Assembly: GCA_028409275.1 (NCBI GenBank)
Contig: JAOOML010000002.1
Coordinates: forward strand, 1 to 47,489
Direction: 5' to 3'
DNA: 47,489 nt
Origin: Prochlorococcus sp. AH-716-I09
GTDB taxonomy: Bacteria; Cyanobacteriota; Cyanobacteriia; PCC-6307; Cyanobiaceae
The notes beneath the pieces were generated by a model, which worked only from the letters and a program-made list of their open reading frames with translations, was not told where the DNA came from and searched no databases. Both the position numbers and the translations under genes were made by a program. Positions 1 to 9,600 of this stretch are shown here, piece after piece; the first letter of the stretch is position 1, and the number at the start of each line of letters is the position of its first letter.

Positions 1-141
1 TATACGAATAAATCTTCTGGTGCAGAAGGTTGGGAAGATAGAAGTTATGGAAACACATCTGAAAATTCCGAATATGAAAGTGGTAGAAGTAGGAGAAAAA
101 GAGGAGTTTCAAATGACAGTAATGTATCAAATGAGAATTAG
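1..141 (+). CDS. C-terminal tail of an RNA-binding (RRM) protein, 5' partial
   Basis: An open frame runs from base 1 to a TAG at 139-141 and is absent from the ORF track because it is cut by the window edge. The 46 residues are Ser/Asn/Arg-rich, with a GWEDRSYG motif followed by a basic GRSRRKRG patch. I recall this kind of tail at the end of picocyanobacterial RRM RNA-binding proteins, which lie just before dusA in Prochlorococcus. The RRM domain itself is outside the window, so the family call rests on the tail and on remembered synteny. The stop overlaps the 3' end of the convergent dusA by 4 bases. Confidence 0.6.
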   Translation, partial: YTNKSSGAEGWEDRSYGNTSENSEYESGRSRRKRGVSNDSNVSNEN

Positions 142-1142
142 TAACCCATCTCTTTTAGTAAAGAGGTTGATTTAAGTAGAAACTCAATATCTAACTCTTT
201 TTTTATAGATTTATTTGAAATTTGATTTCTCCAAACTTTAGCTTTTGGGATACCTTCAACTAAATTTATAAGATGTTTGCAAATATCCCAAGATTTTCCT
301 CCATTAGTAAGATGCTCTTCTATGTATGGGATTAAGGAGAAGATGATATCTGAGGCAGATTTGGATTTTGTATTAACCCCATAAATTTTCTCGTCAATGT
401 CAGACCATCTTAGGGGATGTTTATAAACTGATCTCCCAATCATTACGCCATCAAAATCATTTAATGCTTTAATCGATTCATTGATATTAGTGAACCCTCC
501 GTTTATCTCTATTAATAATTCTGGATTCAATTTTTTCAATTTTTTTACCACATCGTACTTCAGTGGAGGTATGGTCCTATTTTGTTTTGGATTTAGACCT
601 TTTAATATCGCTTTCCTTGCATGAACTGTAAATCTGTCCGCACCAGCATTAGCTATACATCTTACGAAATTATTCAAATTAATAAAACTATCGTCGTTGT
701 CTACACCTATTCTGTGTTTAATCGTAACCGGTAAGTTGCAGTTATTTTTTAAGGATTCTATACATTTTGCTACTTTCTCAGGATTTTTCATAAGTGAAGC
801 GCCAAAATTTCCAGAACAGACTCTTGGACTTGGACAGCCAACATTAAAGTTTATTTCGTCATAACCCCAATCTTCTGCCATTTGCGCAGCCTCTTTAAGG
901 ATTTCAGGCTCGTCGCCACCAAATTGAATGGAGATTGGGTGTTCTTCATCATTAAAATCTAGAAAATTTTCTTTTTTATTTGTATAAGTTAAACTCTGGG
1001 CCACAATCATTTCTGTATACAAAAGAGCTTTAGAGCTTATTTTTCTCATTATCATCCTGAAATGTTTATCAGTACAATCCATCATTGGAGCAATACTTAA
1101 TTTATGAATATTTTTCATAGAATTAGGTTGATTAAAACTCAT
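138..1142 (-). CDS. dusA: tRNA-dihydrouridine synthase A
   Basis: This is a 334-aa FMN enzyme that reduces uridines in the tRNA D-loop to dihydrouridine (U20/U20a for the DusA class). The N-terminal SIAPMMDCTDKHFR segment is the typical start of the flavin-binding TIM barrel. The GCPSPRV motif near residues 102-108 holds the conserved Cys of the family, and the following FGASLM and later KHRIG and VHAR motifs are DusA-like. Length is normal. The start used is the first ATG; a second at residue 9 is possible. It is divergent from msrB with only 23 bases between starts, so the two promoters must overlap the opposing coding regions or each other. Its 3' end overlaps the RRM protein gene. Confidence 0.93.
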   Translation of the reverse strand: MSFNQPNSMKNIHKLSIAPMMDCTDKHFRMIMRKISSKALLYTEMIVAQSLTYTNKKENFLDFNDEEHPISIQFGGDEPEILKEAAQMAEDWGYDEINFNVGCPSPRVCSGNFGASLMKNPEKVAKCIESLKNNCNLPVTIKHRIGVDNDDSFINLNNFVRCIANAGADRFTVHARKAILKGLNPKQNRTIPPLKYDVVKKLKKLNPELLIEINGGFTNINESIKALNDFDGVMIGRSVYKHPLRWSDIDEKIYGVNTKSKSASDIIFSLIPYIEEHLTNGGKSWDICKHLINLVEGIPKAKVWRNQISNKSIKKELDIEFLLKSTSLLKEMGY

Positions 1143-1165
1143 TATTTTTTATGTGATTTAAATAT

Positions 1166-1660
1166 ATGAATCAATTTCTAAAAAGAAGATCTTTTATTCT
1201 AATTCCTATTATGTCAATCTTAAAAATAATCTTTAAGCCTATGAAAGTTTTAGCTTCTTCACTTAATGCCAAAGAAGAGTGGAATTTATCAAAAGAAGAA
1301 TGGAAATCCAGGCTTAGTCCAGAATCTTACTATATCTTAAGGGAGGAAGGAACTGAAAGAGCCTTCAGTAGCCAACTAAATAATGAAAAAAGAAAAGGAG
1401 TCTTTCATTGTGCAGGATGTGATTTGCCTCTTTTTCTCTCAGATAAAAAATATGATAGTGGTACAGGATGGCCAAGTTTTTGGGATTCAATTCAAGGATC
1501 AGTTGAAACAAAGGTTGATTTCAAGTTAATTGTCCCAAGAACCGAATATCATTGTTCTAGATGTGGAGGTCATCAAGGGCATGTCTTTAATGATGGTCCA
1601 GCTCCTACAGGAAAAAGATATTGCAATAATGGCTTAGCATTAAGGTTTGTTCCTGATTAA
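1166..1660 (+). CDS. msrB: Peptide-methionine (R)-S-oxide reductase, probably exported
   Basis: This 164-aa enzyme reduces methionine-R-sulfoxide in proteins. MsrB motifs are all visible: zinc CxxC pairs in FHCAGC and CSRCGG, the SGTGWPSFW substrate loop, the GHVFNDGPAPTG loop, and the catalytic Cys near residue 153 in RYCNNGLALRF. About 30 residues precede the catalytic domain. They contain KRRSF followed by a hydrophobic run and VLAS, which looks like a signal peptide, possibly Tat-type, so the protein may act in the lumen or periplasm. That location is inference. The first ATG was used because it includes the full signal-like segment. Confidence 0.92.
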   Translation: MNQFLKRRSFILIPIMSILKIIFKPMKVLASSLNAKEEWNLSKEEWKSRLSPESYYILREEGTERAFSSQLNNEKRKGVFHCAGCDLPLFLSDKKYDSGTGWPSFWDSIQGSVETKVDFKLIVPRTEYHCSRCGGHQGHVFNDGPAPTGKRYCNNGLALRFVPD

Positions 1661-1667
1661 ATATTTG

Positions 1668-1681
1668 TGCGGCCTTCCGCA
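1668..1681 (+). terminator. Small GC-rich hairpin between msrB and grpE
   Basis: TGCGG-CCTT-CCGCA forms a perfect 5-bp stem with a 4-base loop just after the msrB stop. There is no U-run directly behind it, so a terminator role is uncertain. It stands out because almost everything around it is A+T. Confidence 0.3.
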
Positions 1682-1735
1682 ACTTGTTTTGTGCATCATT
1701 TTAATGGAAAATAGTCTTATTAAATTTTTAGAAAA

Positions 1736-2455
1736 ATGATTGAAAATCAATCAGACAATATTGATGATAAAGAAAATGTTATATCTGATCAGGATAATGT
1801 TCCTGAAGATTCCTCATCTCCAGAAGATTCAATAATTGAAAATGATGAATCATCATCTCAGAAAACAGAAGAAATAAATACTGAAGAATTAAAAAATACT
1901 ATTTCTAATAATGATGCACGCCTAGAACAGCTAGAAAAAGAGCATGAAACTTTAAAAAATCAATATGTCAGAATTTCAGCAGATTTTGATAATTTTAGAA
2001 AAAGGCAGTCTAGAGATCAAGACGATTTAAAAATCCAACTTGTTTCTAAGTCTCTAACTGCAATACTTCCTATTGTTGATAATTTTGAGAGAGCAAGGCA
2101 ACAACTGAAACCAGAAAGTGAAGAAGCTCAAGCTCTTCATAGAAGTTATCAAGGATTATATAAACAATTAGTAGAGGTTTTAAAACAACAAGGAGTTGCA
2201 CCGATGAGAGTTGTTGGGCAGCAATTTGATCCTAATTTACATGAAGCCGTATTAAGGGAGCCTAGTGATGAATTTAAGGAAGATTTTATTCTAGAAGAAT
2301 TGCAGCGAGGATATCACCTAGAAGGGAAGGTTTTGAGACATGCTTTGGTTAAAGTTTCAATGGGACCTGGCACACAAAATTCACAAGAGGAAGTAGAAAA
2401 GGATAAAGTTGAAGGGGATATTGATTCAGAGGAAAATACTTCTGAAGATGTATAA
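1736..2455 (+). CDS. grpE: GrpE nucleotide exchange factor
   Basis: GrpE releases ADP from DnaK in the DnaK-DnaJ chaperone cycle in the cytoplasm. The 239-aa protein has an acidic, disordered N-terminus (about 1-55), a long heptad-like helix (about 55-115) containing FDNFRKR at 84-90, and the C-terminal beta-wing region with [12 protein letters not shown] (161-172) and the [16 protein letters not shown] signature. The extended acidic head is longer than in E. coli GrpE, as is usual in cyanobacteria. dnaJ follows 30 bases downstream on the same strand, so co-transcription is likely. No CIRCE element is visible upstream. Confidence 0.96.
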   Translation: MIENQSDNIDDKENVISDQDNVPEDSSSPEDSIIENDESSSQKTEEINTEELKNTISNNDARLEQLEKEHETLKNQYVRISADFDNFRKRQSRDQDDLKIQLVSKSLTAILPIVDNFERARQQLKPESEEAQALHRSYQGLYKQLVEVLKQQGVAPMRVVGQQFDPNLHEAVLREPSDEFKEDFILEELQRGYHLEGKVLRHALVKVSMGPGTQNSQEEVEKDKVEGDIDSEENTSEDV

Positions 2456-2485
2456 AATTCCAAATTTTTACTTGAGTATTACCTA

Positions 2486-3610
2486 ATGGCTGATTTTTAC
2501 CAGATACTTGGAGTTTCAAGAGATGCTGATGCGGATACCTTAAAAAGGGCTTATAGAAAATTAGCAAGGCAATATCATCCTGATGTTAATAAAGAACCAG
2601 GGGCTGAAGATAAATTTAAAGAAATTGGTAAGGCTTATGAAGCATTAGCCGATCCTGAAACAAGAGCTAGATATGATCAGTTTGGAGAGGCGGGCCTTGG
2701 AGGCGCAGCTGGAATGCCTGATATGGGTGATATGGGTGGCTTTGCAGATTTATTTGAAACCTTTTTTAATGGCTTCGGTGGACAAAATCCACAGGGAGGA
2801 AGAACTCAAAGAAGAGGCCCTCAACAAGGAGATGATTTAAGGTATGACCTCAATATTGACTTTAAAGATGCAATATTTGGTCAACAAAGAGAAATCAAAA
2901 TTCCCCATCTTGAGACATGTGAAGTTTGTAGGGGAACAGGTGCTAAACCAGGAACAGGACCAAAAACTTGTTCAACATGTGGAGGAAGTGGACAAGTGAG
3001 AAGAGCTACTAGAACGCCTTTTGGTAATTTTACACAAGTAGGTGAATGTCCTTCATGTAATGGAACTGGTCAAATAATTGCAGATCCATGTGTAAGTTGC
3101 GGCGGTAATGGAGTAAAGCAAGTCAGAAAAAAATTAAGAATTAATATTCCTGCAGGAGTTGATACTGGTACTAAATTAAGAGTTTCCGGAGAAGGAAATG
3201 TTGGTTTAAGAGGGGGCCCACCTGGAGATCTTTATGTTTTTATCAAGGTTAAGAATGATTCAAAACTTAAAAGAGATGGAGTGACTATTTACTCAGAAAT
3301 AGCCGTGAGTTATCTACAGGCTATTTTAGGAGACACTGTTGAAATTACTACTGTTGATGGGAATGTTAATTTAAAAATTCCAAGCGGCACGCAACCAAAT
3401 ACAACTCTTTCACTTGAGAATAAAGGGGTACCTAGACTTGGTAATCCAGTTGCTAGAGGAAATCATGAAGTTTTAGTAAATGTTAAATTACCAACTCGCA
3501 TAACTGATGAAGAACGAAAGCTTTTAGAGGGTTTAGCTTCTCAATATTCAGATAAAAATATAAATTCCAGTAGTGGACTATTTAGTAAATTATTTGGTAA
3601 AGAATCCTAA
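2486..3610 (+). CDS. dnaJ: Chaperone protein DnaJ
   Basis: This 374-aa type I Hsp40 delivers unfolded clients to DnaK and stimulates its ATPase. The J domain (1-66) carries HPD at 31-33. A Gly/Phe-rich linker (about 67-115) follows, then four zinc-finger pairs: C145/C148, C162/C165, C188/C191 and C202/C205. The remainder is the beta-sandwich client-binding region. Length and domain order are canonical. The stop codon overlaps the next start by one base (TAATG), indicating translational coupling with the TusA-like gene. Confidence 0.96.
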   Translation: MADFYQILGVSRDADADTLKRAYRKLARQYHPDVNKEPGAEDKFKEIGKAYEALADPETRARYDQFGEAGLGGAAGMPDMGDMGGFADLFETFFNGFGGQNPQGGRTQRRGPQQGDDLRYDLNIDFKDAIFGQQREIKIPHLETCEVCRGTGAKPGTGPKTCSTCGGSGQVRRATRTPFGNFTQVGECPSCNGTGQIIADPCVSCGGNGVKQVRKKLRINIPAGVDTGTKLRVSGEGNVGLRGGPPGDLYVFIKVKNDSKLKRDGVTIYSEIAVSYLQAILGDTVEITTVDGNVNLKIPSGTQPNTTLSLENKGVPRLGNPVARGNHEVLVNVKLPTRITDEERKLLEGLASQYSDKNINSSSGLFSKLFGKES

Positions 3611-3840
3611 TGCCTTCTTTAAAGTATTTGGATCTTAAATCGGTTCCATGTCCTTTAAATGTTGTCAAAATGAAATTGGCTTTAGAGAAGTTATCCAAAA
3701 ATGAACAACTAATAATTGAACTTGATAAAGGTGAACCAGAAGAAATGGTATTAAAAAATTTAAAACAAATGGGATGTTTCTTTAAACAAATAAACGAAAA
3801 TGAAAAATTCCTAAAAATAACAATATTGAATGAAAAATAA
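3610..3840 (+). CDS. TusA/SirA-like sulfur-carrier family protein with altered CPxP motif
   Basis: This 76-aa protein has the compact beta-alpha-beta layout of the TusA/SirA/YedF family, beginning LDLKSVPCPLNVVK. TusA proteins accept persulfide sulfur on the Cys of a CPxP motif. Here the motif reads CPLN, so the active Cys and first Pro are kept but the second Pro is lost. The start overlaps the dnaJ stop and its end overlaps rsgA by 11 bases, placing it inside a grpE-dnaJ-tusA-like-rsgA operon. Sulfur transfer (for example tRNA thiolation) is possible but unproven. The gene symbol is left blank because the family has several functional classes. Confidence 0.8.
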   Translation: MPSLKYLDLKSVPCPLNVVKMKLALEKLSKNEQLIIELDKGEPEEMVLKNLKQMGCFFKQINENEKFLKITILNEK

Positions 3841-4747
3841 TAGTAATCATTTAGGTTTAGTTACTAAAAAATTTAATGAATTTTTTTTAGTTGACTTAAA
3901 AAATCAAGAAAACTTTGGAAATGTTGAGAGATTTTTATGTAAGGCGAGGAAGTCTGTAAATTTCAAAAATCAACTGATTTATGTAGGAGACGAAGTAGTA
4001 ATTGATAATATTGATTTAAAAAGTAAACGTGCAGTAATAATAAGTCAAAAAAAAAGAAAAAATTTACTAGCTAGACCTTCAGTTGCAAATATTTCTAACA
4101 TATATATTACTTTTTCCGTTGCAGAGCCAGAGTTAAACTTATCTCAGGTGAATAGGTTTTTGATATCAGCAGAATCGATTGGAGTTGAAGTGTCATTAGT
4201 TTTGACAAAGTGTGATTTAATTTCAAACAAAAGAAGATCATTTTTACTTGATAAATTCGGGAAATGGGGTTATCAAGCAATAACTTTAAATTTAGGGAAA
4301 TCTGATCAATTTAAAAATTTATTAGCTGAGTTAAAGCAAAAAGAGTGTTCAATTTTTATGGGTCCATCTGGTGTTGGCAAAACTACTTTACTAAATATGA
4401 TAATCCCAGGTCTTCAAAATAGTACTGCTCCAGTTTCGAATAAAATTAAGAGAGGTAAAAATACTACTCGAAATGTTGAGTTATTTTCCATCTCAAATCA
4501 AAGTTATATTGTGGATACACCAGGTTTTAACATGCAAAATCTAGATGTTGATATTAGGAAGTTACCAAATCTTTATTCAGAAATATATAAACAAATAATC
4601 GATGAAGGAATTAAGTGTAAATTTCGTAACTGCTTACATTTGAATGATGAAGGTTGTAATTTAAATAAATCCTTCGAAAGATATTCTTTTTACAAAGAAA
4701 TGATCGAGTCTTCTAGGAGTCACTATTATCAAAACCAGGAAGATTAA
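3830..4747 (+). CDS. rsgA: Small ribosomal subunit biogenesis GTPase RsgA
   Basis: RsgA is a circularly permuted GTPase that helps late maturation of the 30S subunit. In 305 residues I see an N-terminal OB-like region (about 1-80), the G4 motif TKCD (126-129) placed before the P-loop GPSGVGKT (178-185), G3 DTPGF (229-233), and a C-terminal zinc knuckle with C263, C268, H270 and C276. The G4-before-G1 order is diagnostic. The gene starts inside the tail of the TusA-like gene. Its last 35 bases overlap the 3' end of convergent ebfC. Confidence 0.94.
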   Translation: MKNNSNHLGLVTKKFNEFFLVDLKNQENFGNVERFLCKARKSVNFKNQLIYVGDEVVIDNIDLKSKRAVIISQKKRKNLLARPSVANISNIYITFSVAEPELNLSQVNRFLISAESIGVEVSLVLTKCDLISNKRRSFLLDKFGKWGYQAITLNLGKSDQFKNLLAELKQKECSIFMGPSGVGKTTLLNMIIPGLQNSTAPVSNKIKRGKNTTRNVELFSISNQSYIVDTPGFNMQNLDVDIRKLPNLYSEIYKQIIDEGIKCKFRNCLHLNDEGCNLNKSFERYSFYKEMIESSRSHYYQNQED

Positions 4748-5063
4748 GATTTAATCCACCAGTCAGATCATTCATTCTTTCTTTCATAGTTGTAGAAGAT
4801 AATTCATGAGCTTTTTGAATAGCTTGTAAAATATTTTGCTCTATTTTTTCTTTATCTGAATTTAAAATATTTTCTTGCACTTCTACCTTTAAAGGTAGTT
4901 GGTTGCCACTTATCCAGACTTTTATCATTTCATCATCACTTTTTCCTTCAATCTCCATATTTTCAAGCTCATCTTGTAATTTTTGAGCATCTTGTTGAAT
5001 TTGCTTTGCTTTTTTAAAAGCTTCTGTCAGTTGTCCAAAGTTAGGAAGTCCAAAACCCGCCAT
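4713..5063 (-). CDS. ebfC: YbaB/EbfC nucleoid-associated protein
   Basis: This 116-aa YbaB/EbfC protein binds DNA as a dimer. [20 protein letters not shown] followed by a long alpha-helix and a GLNLNLPG tail is typical of cyanobacterial members. The track starts the ORF 13 codons earlier, but the internal ATG at 5063 gives the conserved N-terminus and leaves a 16-base gap to murB, so I use that. It is the last gene of the murC-murB-ebfC run. Its 3' end overlaps rsgA by 35 bases. Confidence 0.9.
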   Translation of the reverse strand: MAGFGLPNFGQLTEAFKKAKQIQQDAQKLQDELENMEIEGKSDDEMIKVWISGNQLPLKVEVQENILNSDKEKIEQNILQAIQKAHELSSTTMKERMNDLTGGLNLNLPGFDNSDS

Positions 5064-5079
5064 TTTGTAAAAAGTTTCT

Positions 5080-5973
5080 TTAATTAGGATAGTCAAAACC
5101 AATCATTCTTACTTCCGGTTGCAAATAAATTCCTTTGTTTTGTAGTACTTTTTGTTGAATTGCAGTTATTAATTCATAAATCTCTTTTGAAGTTGCTGAA
5201 GAATTATTAATTATAAAATTTGAATGCATTGAAGAAACTTCTGCACCCCCAATGTTTAATCCCTTTAAACCCATATCATCAATTAATTTTGCTGCATAAT
5301 TATTTGCAGGATTTTTAAAAACACTGCCAAAACTCGGTTGGTGATATGGCTGAGTTTCTTTCTTTAATTTAAGGTTATTTTTGGTTGTTTGAATTAATTG
5401 TTCAATATTTCCATTAGGCTCAAAATGTAGTCTTGCACTAATAATTGTTAAATTATTTCTTTGAAAAGAGCTGAATCTATACTCAAAGTTGATATCTTTT
5501 TTTTTAATTTCAAGTTTTTCATGAGTTTTATTATCAATAACTTTTACAGAAATAAGATTTTTTGCAAGCGATAATTTACCTGTACCAGCATTCATATAAA
5601 TTGCTCCTCCTAATGTCCCTGGAATTCCCACAGCCCATTCACCTCCTTGTAATCCATGCTTAGCAAGAGAATTAGATAATGTTGGAAGCATTACACCTGC
5701 TTCCGCTTCAACTATTCCTGAATATGGCTCTATCGTTAATGACCTCATTTTTTTTGTACATATAACTAAACCTTTTATGAAAATATTATTTATTAAAAGA
5801 TTAGAACCTGCTCCAATTATTTGGCATCTTTGTTTGTTTAAATGTGCCCATTTTATTAGATACGAAAATTCGTTTAAATTTCTTGGCTCAGCAAAATATT
5901 CAGCTATTCCTCCTACTTTGATAGTTGTATAACTACTTAGATTACAGTTCTTAGAAAAAATTTTTTTATTCAT
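5080..5973 (-). CDS. murB: UDP-N-acetylenolpyruvoylglucosamine reductase
   Basis: MurB reduces the enolpyruvyl group of UDP-GlcNAc-enolpyruvate to give UDP-MurNAc, using NADPH and bound FAD. The 297-aa protein shows TTIKVGG, the FAD-binding GAGSNLL (54-60) and [15 protein letters not shown] (116-130), the catalytic Ser in FGSVFKNP (Ser217) and a C-terminal Glu in QPEVRMIG (Glu287). The compact length fits the short MurB class. It follows murC by 13 bases on the same strand, placing two consecutive steps of peptidoglycan precursor synthesis in one operon. Confidence 0.95.
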   Translation of the reverse strand: MNKKIFSKNCNLSSYTTIKVGGIAEYFAEPRNLNEFSYLIKWAHLNKQRCQIIGAGSNLLINNIFIKGLVICTKKMRSLTIEPYSGIVEAEAGVMLPTLSNSLAKHGLQGGEWAVGIPGTLGGAIYMNAGTGKLSLAKNLISVKVIDNKTHEKLEIKKKDINFEYRFSSFQRNNLTIISARLHFEPNGNIEQLIQTTKNNLKLKKETQPYHQPSFGSVFKNPANNYAAKLIDDMGLKGLNIGGAEVSSMHSNFIINNSSATSKEIYELITAIQQKVLQNKGIYLQPEVRMIGFDYPN

Positions 5974-5986
5974 AAATTAGTTAAGT

Positions 5987-7396
5987 TTAATTGTTTTCCC
6001 CATTTAAAATTGACCAGAAATTATGACAATCACCAGCTCCCATATTTAAAATTAAATCCCCTTTTTGAGTTAATTCGTAAAAATTCTTTGTAATTTCATG
6101 ATAATTATTTATGTAAGCAACATTTTTGTTTTGCTTATAAATTAAATCAGTGATAATTTTCGAAGTAATTTCATCTTCGTTTTTTTCTCCTGCTCCATAA
6201 ATATTAGTTACATAAATAACATCTGCTTTTGATAATTCTTCAGCAAATTCTTTAGAAAATTGCTTTGTTCGAGAGTATCTATGAGGTTGAAATATCGCAA
6301 TTAATCTACTTTTATGAGGTATATTCTTATTTTTTTGATTAATAAATAATCTTCCTAATTTAATTGTCTCTTTTATTTCATTTGGGTGATGTGCATAGTC
6401 ATCATATAAATTTCTTTTATCTATTTGCCCTCTGAATTCAAACCTTTTTTTTGGTAGTTTAAGGTATTTTATATTTTTCTTAATTTCTAAAAAGTCTATA
6501 CCTATCATTCTTGAAGCTGCTATGGCAGCCGTGATATTAGATAAATTGTGTAGTCCTGGAATTGGAATATTTACACTGCTTATGAAATTTCCATTTTCAT
6601 AATATTTTCCAATCGTATGACTTTTATTAATTTCAGTTGGAATTAAGGCATAAGCAACGTTGATGGGTTTAGTGTTTGACCACTTATTTTCAGAATAAAA
6701 ATTATTCCGAGTGATTTCGCAATCAAAATTAATTAATAATTTTTTAGATTTTGTAGCAAATTCTTTAAAAGAAGATATGACTTCCCCTACATCAGAGAAA
6801 TGATCACAATGATCAAAATCAATGTTATTAATTATTCCAATATCAGATTTATATCTAATTATTGTGCCATCAGATTCATCAACTTCAGCTACTAAGAATT
6901 TTGTATCTTCTAAATGACAATTAGAATTGTAGATAGGAATTATTCCCCCAGTTATTGAAGAAGAATTATGAGTACATAACTCAAGCAGTGTGGACAGAAA
7001 TGTGCTTGTTGATGTTTTTCCATGGCTGCCTGCAACAGCCAATGAAGTATAAGACTGCATTAAAAGTGCAAGAATCTCTGAACGGTGTTTTACTGTTAAA
7101 TTTTTTTCTCTACAGTACATTAATTCTTTATTTTCTGACTTGATAGCTGTGCTTACAACAAAATTAATCAATTTGTTGTTAAATTTCGAAGTTATAAATT
7201 CAATATTTTGTCCAACTTGAGAATTAAAGATAATTGCACCTAATTTTTCTAATTTATTAGTTTCATTGTTTTTAACTACATCAGATCCTGAAATTGAATA
7301 ACCTTTTTTCAGTAAACCTATTGCAATTGCTGACATTCCAATACCCCCAACTCCAATAAAATGGAAATGATTTTTAGGTATTAATTCTTTATCCAA
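5987..7396 (-). CDS. murC: UDP-N-acetylmuramate--L-alanine ligase
   Basis: MurC attaches L-Ala to UDP-MurNAc with ATP, the first step of stem-peptide building. In 469 aa I see the N-terminal UDP-binding Rossmann loop GVGGIGM (15-21), the Mur-ligase P-loop VAGSHGKT (121-128), DEVDES-type acidic residues in the central domain (AEVDESDGT), and the C-terminal domain motif FQPHRYSRT. Length is standard. It is the first gene of the murC-murB-ebfC run and is divergent from gap2, so a promoter for both directions must lie in the 190 bases between their starts. Confidence 0.96.
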   Translation of the reverse strand: MDKELIPKNHFHFIGVGGIGMSAIAIGLLKKGYSISGSDVVKNNETNKLEKLGAIIFNSQVGQNIEFITSKFNNKLINFVVSTAIKSENKELMYCREKNLTVKHRSEILALLMQSYTSLAVAGSHGKTSTSTFLSTLLELCTHNSSSITGGIIPIYNSNCHLEDTKFLVAEVDESDGTIIRYKSDIGIINNIDFDHCDHFSDVGEVISSFKEFATKSKKLLINFDCEITRNNFYSENKWSNTKPINVAYALIPTEINKSHTIGKYYENGNFISSVNIPIPGLHNLSNITAAIAASRMIGIDFLEIKKNIKYLKLPKKRFEFRGQIDKRNLYDDYAHHPNEIKETIKLGRLFINQKNKNIPHKSRLIAIFQPHRYSRTKQFSKEFAEELSKADVIYVTNIYGAGEKNEDEITSKIITDLIYKQNKNVAYINNYHEITKNFYELTQKGDLILNMGAGDCHNFWSILNGENN

Positions 7397-7547
7397 TGTT
7401 TATCTTTTCCTTAAATTAAAATAACTGCAAAGTAAAAGTTTGGTATTTTTTCTTAAAAAAAAATGATTTTTTTTCTGGAATTAATACAAAATTAGACTTA
7501 TTTGCTTAATAAATCAAAAAAAACTTACTTTATTGCACAAAATTCAG

Positions 7548-7553
7548 TATGAT
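7548..7553 (+). promoter_or_regulatory. Putative -10 element of gap2
   Basis: TATGAT lies about 37 bases before the gap2 ATG, with a poor -35 match (TTACTT, 17-base spacer). It matches the bacterial -10 consensus well and predicts a leader of roughly 30 bases. It is based on sequence only. Confidence 0.4.
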
Positions 7554-7590
7554 CAGCAACTTAGGTTATCCATTTAGAAATTTATTAGTT

Positions 7591-8613
7591 ATGACTTTGC
7601 GTGTTGCAATTAACGGCTTTGGGAGAATTGGTCGAAACTTTATGCGTTGTTGGCTCAGTAGAGGTGCTTACACCAATATTGAAGTTGTTGGTATTAACGT
7701 AACTTCGGATCCTAAGACTAATGCTCATCTCTTAAAATACGACTCAGTCCTTGGTCAACTTGATGGTGTTGATATTCAGTATACTGATGATACTTTTGTA
7801 ATTAACAACAAGACAATCAAGTGTTTCTCTGATAGAAATCCAATGAATCTTCCCTGGAAAGATTGGGGTGTAGATCTAGTAATAGAATCCACTGGAGTTT
7901 TTAATACAGATGTTGGAGCAAGCAAGCACTTAGAGGTGGGAGCAAAAAAAGTTATCCTAACTGCTCCGGGTAAAGGTGCTGGCGTTGGTACATATGTAGT
8001 TGGGGTTAATGCGGATACATATAACCATAAAGACTATGATATTTTGAGTAATGCTAGTTGCACTACCAACTGCTTAGCTCCAGTAGTTAAAGTTCTAGAC
8101 CAAACTTTTGGTATCAACAAAGGTCTGATGACTACAATCCATAGCTATACAGGTGATCAAAGAATTCTAGATAATAGTCATAGAGATTTAAGAAGGGCTA
8201 GGGCCGCTGCTACTAATATCGTTCCAACTTCTACAGGAGCTGCTAAAGCAGTTGCACTGGTTTACCCAGAAATGAAAGGCAAATTGACAGGAATTGCAAT
8301 GAGGGTCCCTACACCTAACGTTTCAGCTGTGGATTTCGTTTTCGAATCTTCTAAATCTGTCACAAGCGAAGAAGTAAATAATGCTTTAAAGGAAGCATCT
8401 TTAGGTTCAATGAAGGGCGTTATTAAGTATGGTGATGAACCTTTAGTGTCAAGCGATTATGCAGGCACTAATGAATCATCAATTGTAGATAGTGACCTCA
8501 CTATGTGCATCGGTGATAATCTTGTTAAGGTCCTTGCTTGGTATGACAACGAGTGGGGTTATAGCCAAAGGGTTGTAGATTTAGCAGAGATTGTTGCTAA
8601 GAAATGGGAATAA
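7591..8613 (+). CDS. gap2: Glyceraldehyde-3-phosphate dehydrogenase, Calvin-cycle type
   Basis: This 340-aa GAPDH interconverts 1,3-bisphosphoglycerate and glyceraldehyde-3-phosphate. The cyanobacterial/chloroplast-type enzyme (Gap2) can use NADPH in carbon fixation. The NAD-fold motif NGFGRIGRN (8-16), active-site [12 protein letters not shown] with Cys157, and His184 are present. The track begins 14 codons upstream; the conserved N-terminus [14 protein letters not shown] begins at 7591, so that ATG is chosen. The coding sequence is less A+T-biased than its neighbours, consistent with high expression. The stop abuts the last base of convergent thiL with no gap. Confidence 0.96.
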   Translation: MTLRVAINGFGRIGRNFMRCWLSRGAYTNIEVVGINVTSDPKTNAHLLKYDSVLGQLDGVDIQYTDDTFVINNKTIKCFSDRNPMNLPWKDWGVDLVIESTGVFNTDVGASKHLEVGAKKVILTAPGKGAGVGTYVVGVNADTYNHKDYDILSNASCTTNCLAPVVKVLDQTFGINKGLMTTIHSYTGDQRILDNSHRDLRRARAAATNIVPTSTGAAKAVALVYPEMKGKLTGIAMRVPTPNVSAVDFVFESSKSVTSEEVNNALKEASLGSMKGVIKYGDEPLVSSDYAGTNESSIVDSDLTMCIGDNLVKVLAWYDNEWGYSQRVVDLAEIVAKKWE

Positions 8614-9600
8614 CTAAAAGTGCTTAAAAGGTGTATTTTTTAATAATGCGTCTTTTTTATTATCTTTAAACTCTATTGATGGTTCACCATTATCAAAGTA
8701 ACCAATTTCGTTGATATTTTCATCTATTTTAGATAAGTTTTTTGCCCATTTTTTGGGCAATGAGAAAACTAATTCGTAATCTTCGCCTCCAAAAAAATAA
8801 TATTCGTCCCATTTATCTCCTTTTGGCCAATACTTGTCTTTAGGGATTTTTTCATAATTCAAGATTGCTTTACAGTTGCTGGCTATTGCTAAATCTTGTA
8901 TTGCTTGAAATAGACCATCACTACTATCAGTACATCCTATGCGCTTTATTTTTTTATTGGATTGAGTTTTAAGGAGATTTTTTAGAAAATTTGGGTAAAT
9001 TTGAGGGCGACAAAAACGTTTAATGGACTTACTGATTAATCTTTCATTAAGAGAAACATTATTTTCGAAATTAATTTTACTTCGTATTATAAATCCCAGT
9101 TTGCTAAGACCATGAATTCCAGTAGTTAAGATAATATCTCCTGGTTTACATGCATTTCTTCGTAATTCAAGTTTGCCTTGTATACCAAAGGCTGTAATTG
9201 AGATGATTTTTTCATTTCCGTTTGAGCAATCTCCTCCCAGAATTACCCCGCCATATTCTTTTAAAGCTTCATTTATTCCTTTATATAACTCTTCAACCCA
9301 AACCCACTGAGTTTTAGAAGGCAGAATTAGACTTATTGTGATTCCTATAGTTTTCTTGCTGCCACTGGATAATAAGTCAGAGAAGTTGCTGACTACAGCT
9401 TTCCATCCAAGGTCTTGAGGGCAAATAGTTGTGTCATTAAAATGAACATTTTCTACCAAAGAATCATTATTAATAAGTAAATTGTCATTTTTAGTTTTGA
9501 TTGAAGCGCAATCATCTGTTACTTGATTTTCAGGCATAAATTTTCTAAGCCTGTTTATTAATTCTTTTTCTCCTATATCTTTTAAAGTTTCTTTATGCAT
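8614..9600 (-). CDS. thiL: Thiamine-monophosphate kinase
   Basis: ThiL phosphorylates thiamine monophosphate to thiamine diphosphate, the active cofactor of transketolase and related enzymes. The 328-aa sequence has the ThiL opening GEKELINRL, the metal-binding DD in VTDDCASI, the DSLVENVHF motif, and the ILGGDCSNG loop, all typical of the PurM-like kinase fold. It starts 8 bases inside the end of the upstream cyclophilin gene, so the two are probably translated from one transcript. It is convergent with gap2 with zero spacing. Confidence 0.93.
   Translation of the reverse strand: MHKETLKDIGEKELINRLRKFMPENQVTDDCASIKTKNDNLLINNDSLVENVHFNDTTICPQDLGWKAVVSNFSDLLSSGSKKTIGITISLILPSKTQWVWVEELYKGINEALKEYGGVILGGDCSNGNEKIISITAFGIQGKLELRRNACKPGDIILTTGIHGLSKLGFIIRSKINFENNVSLNERLISKSIKRFCRPQIYPNFLKNLLKTQSNKKIKRIGCTDSSDGLFQAIQDLAIASNCKAILNYEKIPKDKYWPKGDKWDEYYFFGGEDYELVFSLPKKWAKNLSKIDENINEIGYFDNGEPSIEFKDNKKDALLKNTPFKHF

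Noticed and set aside
2349-2567. 72-aa minus-strand ORF across the grpE-dnaJ junction
   Set aside because: It overlaps two strongly supported genes and shows no protein-like motif.
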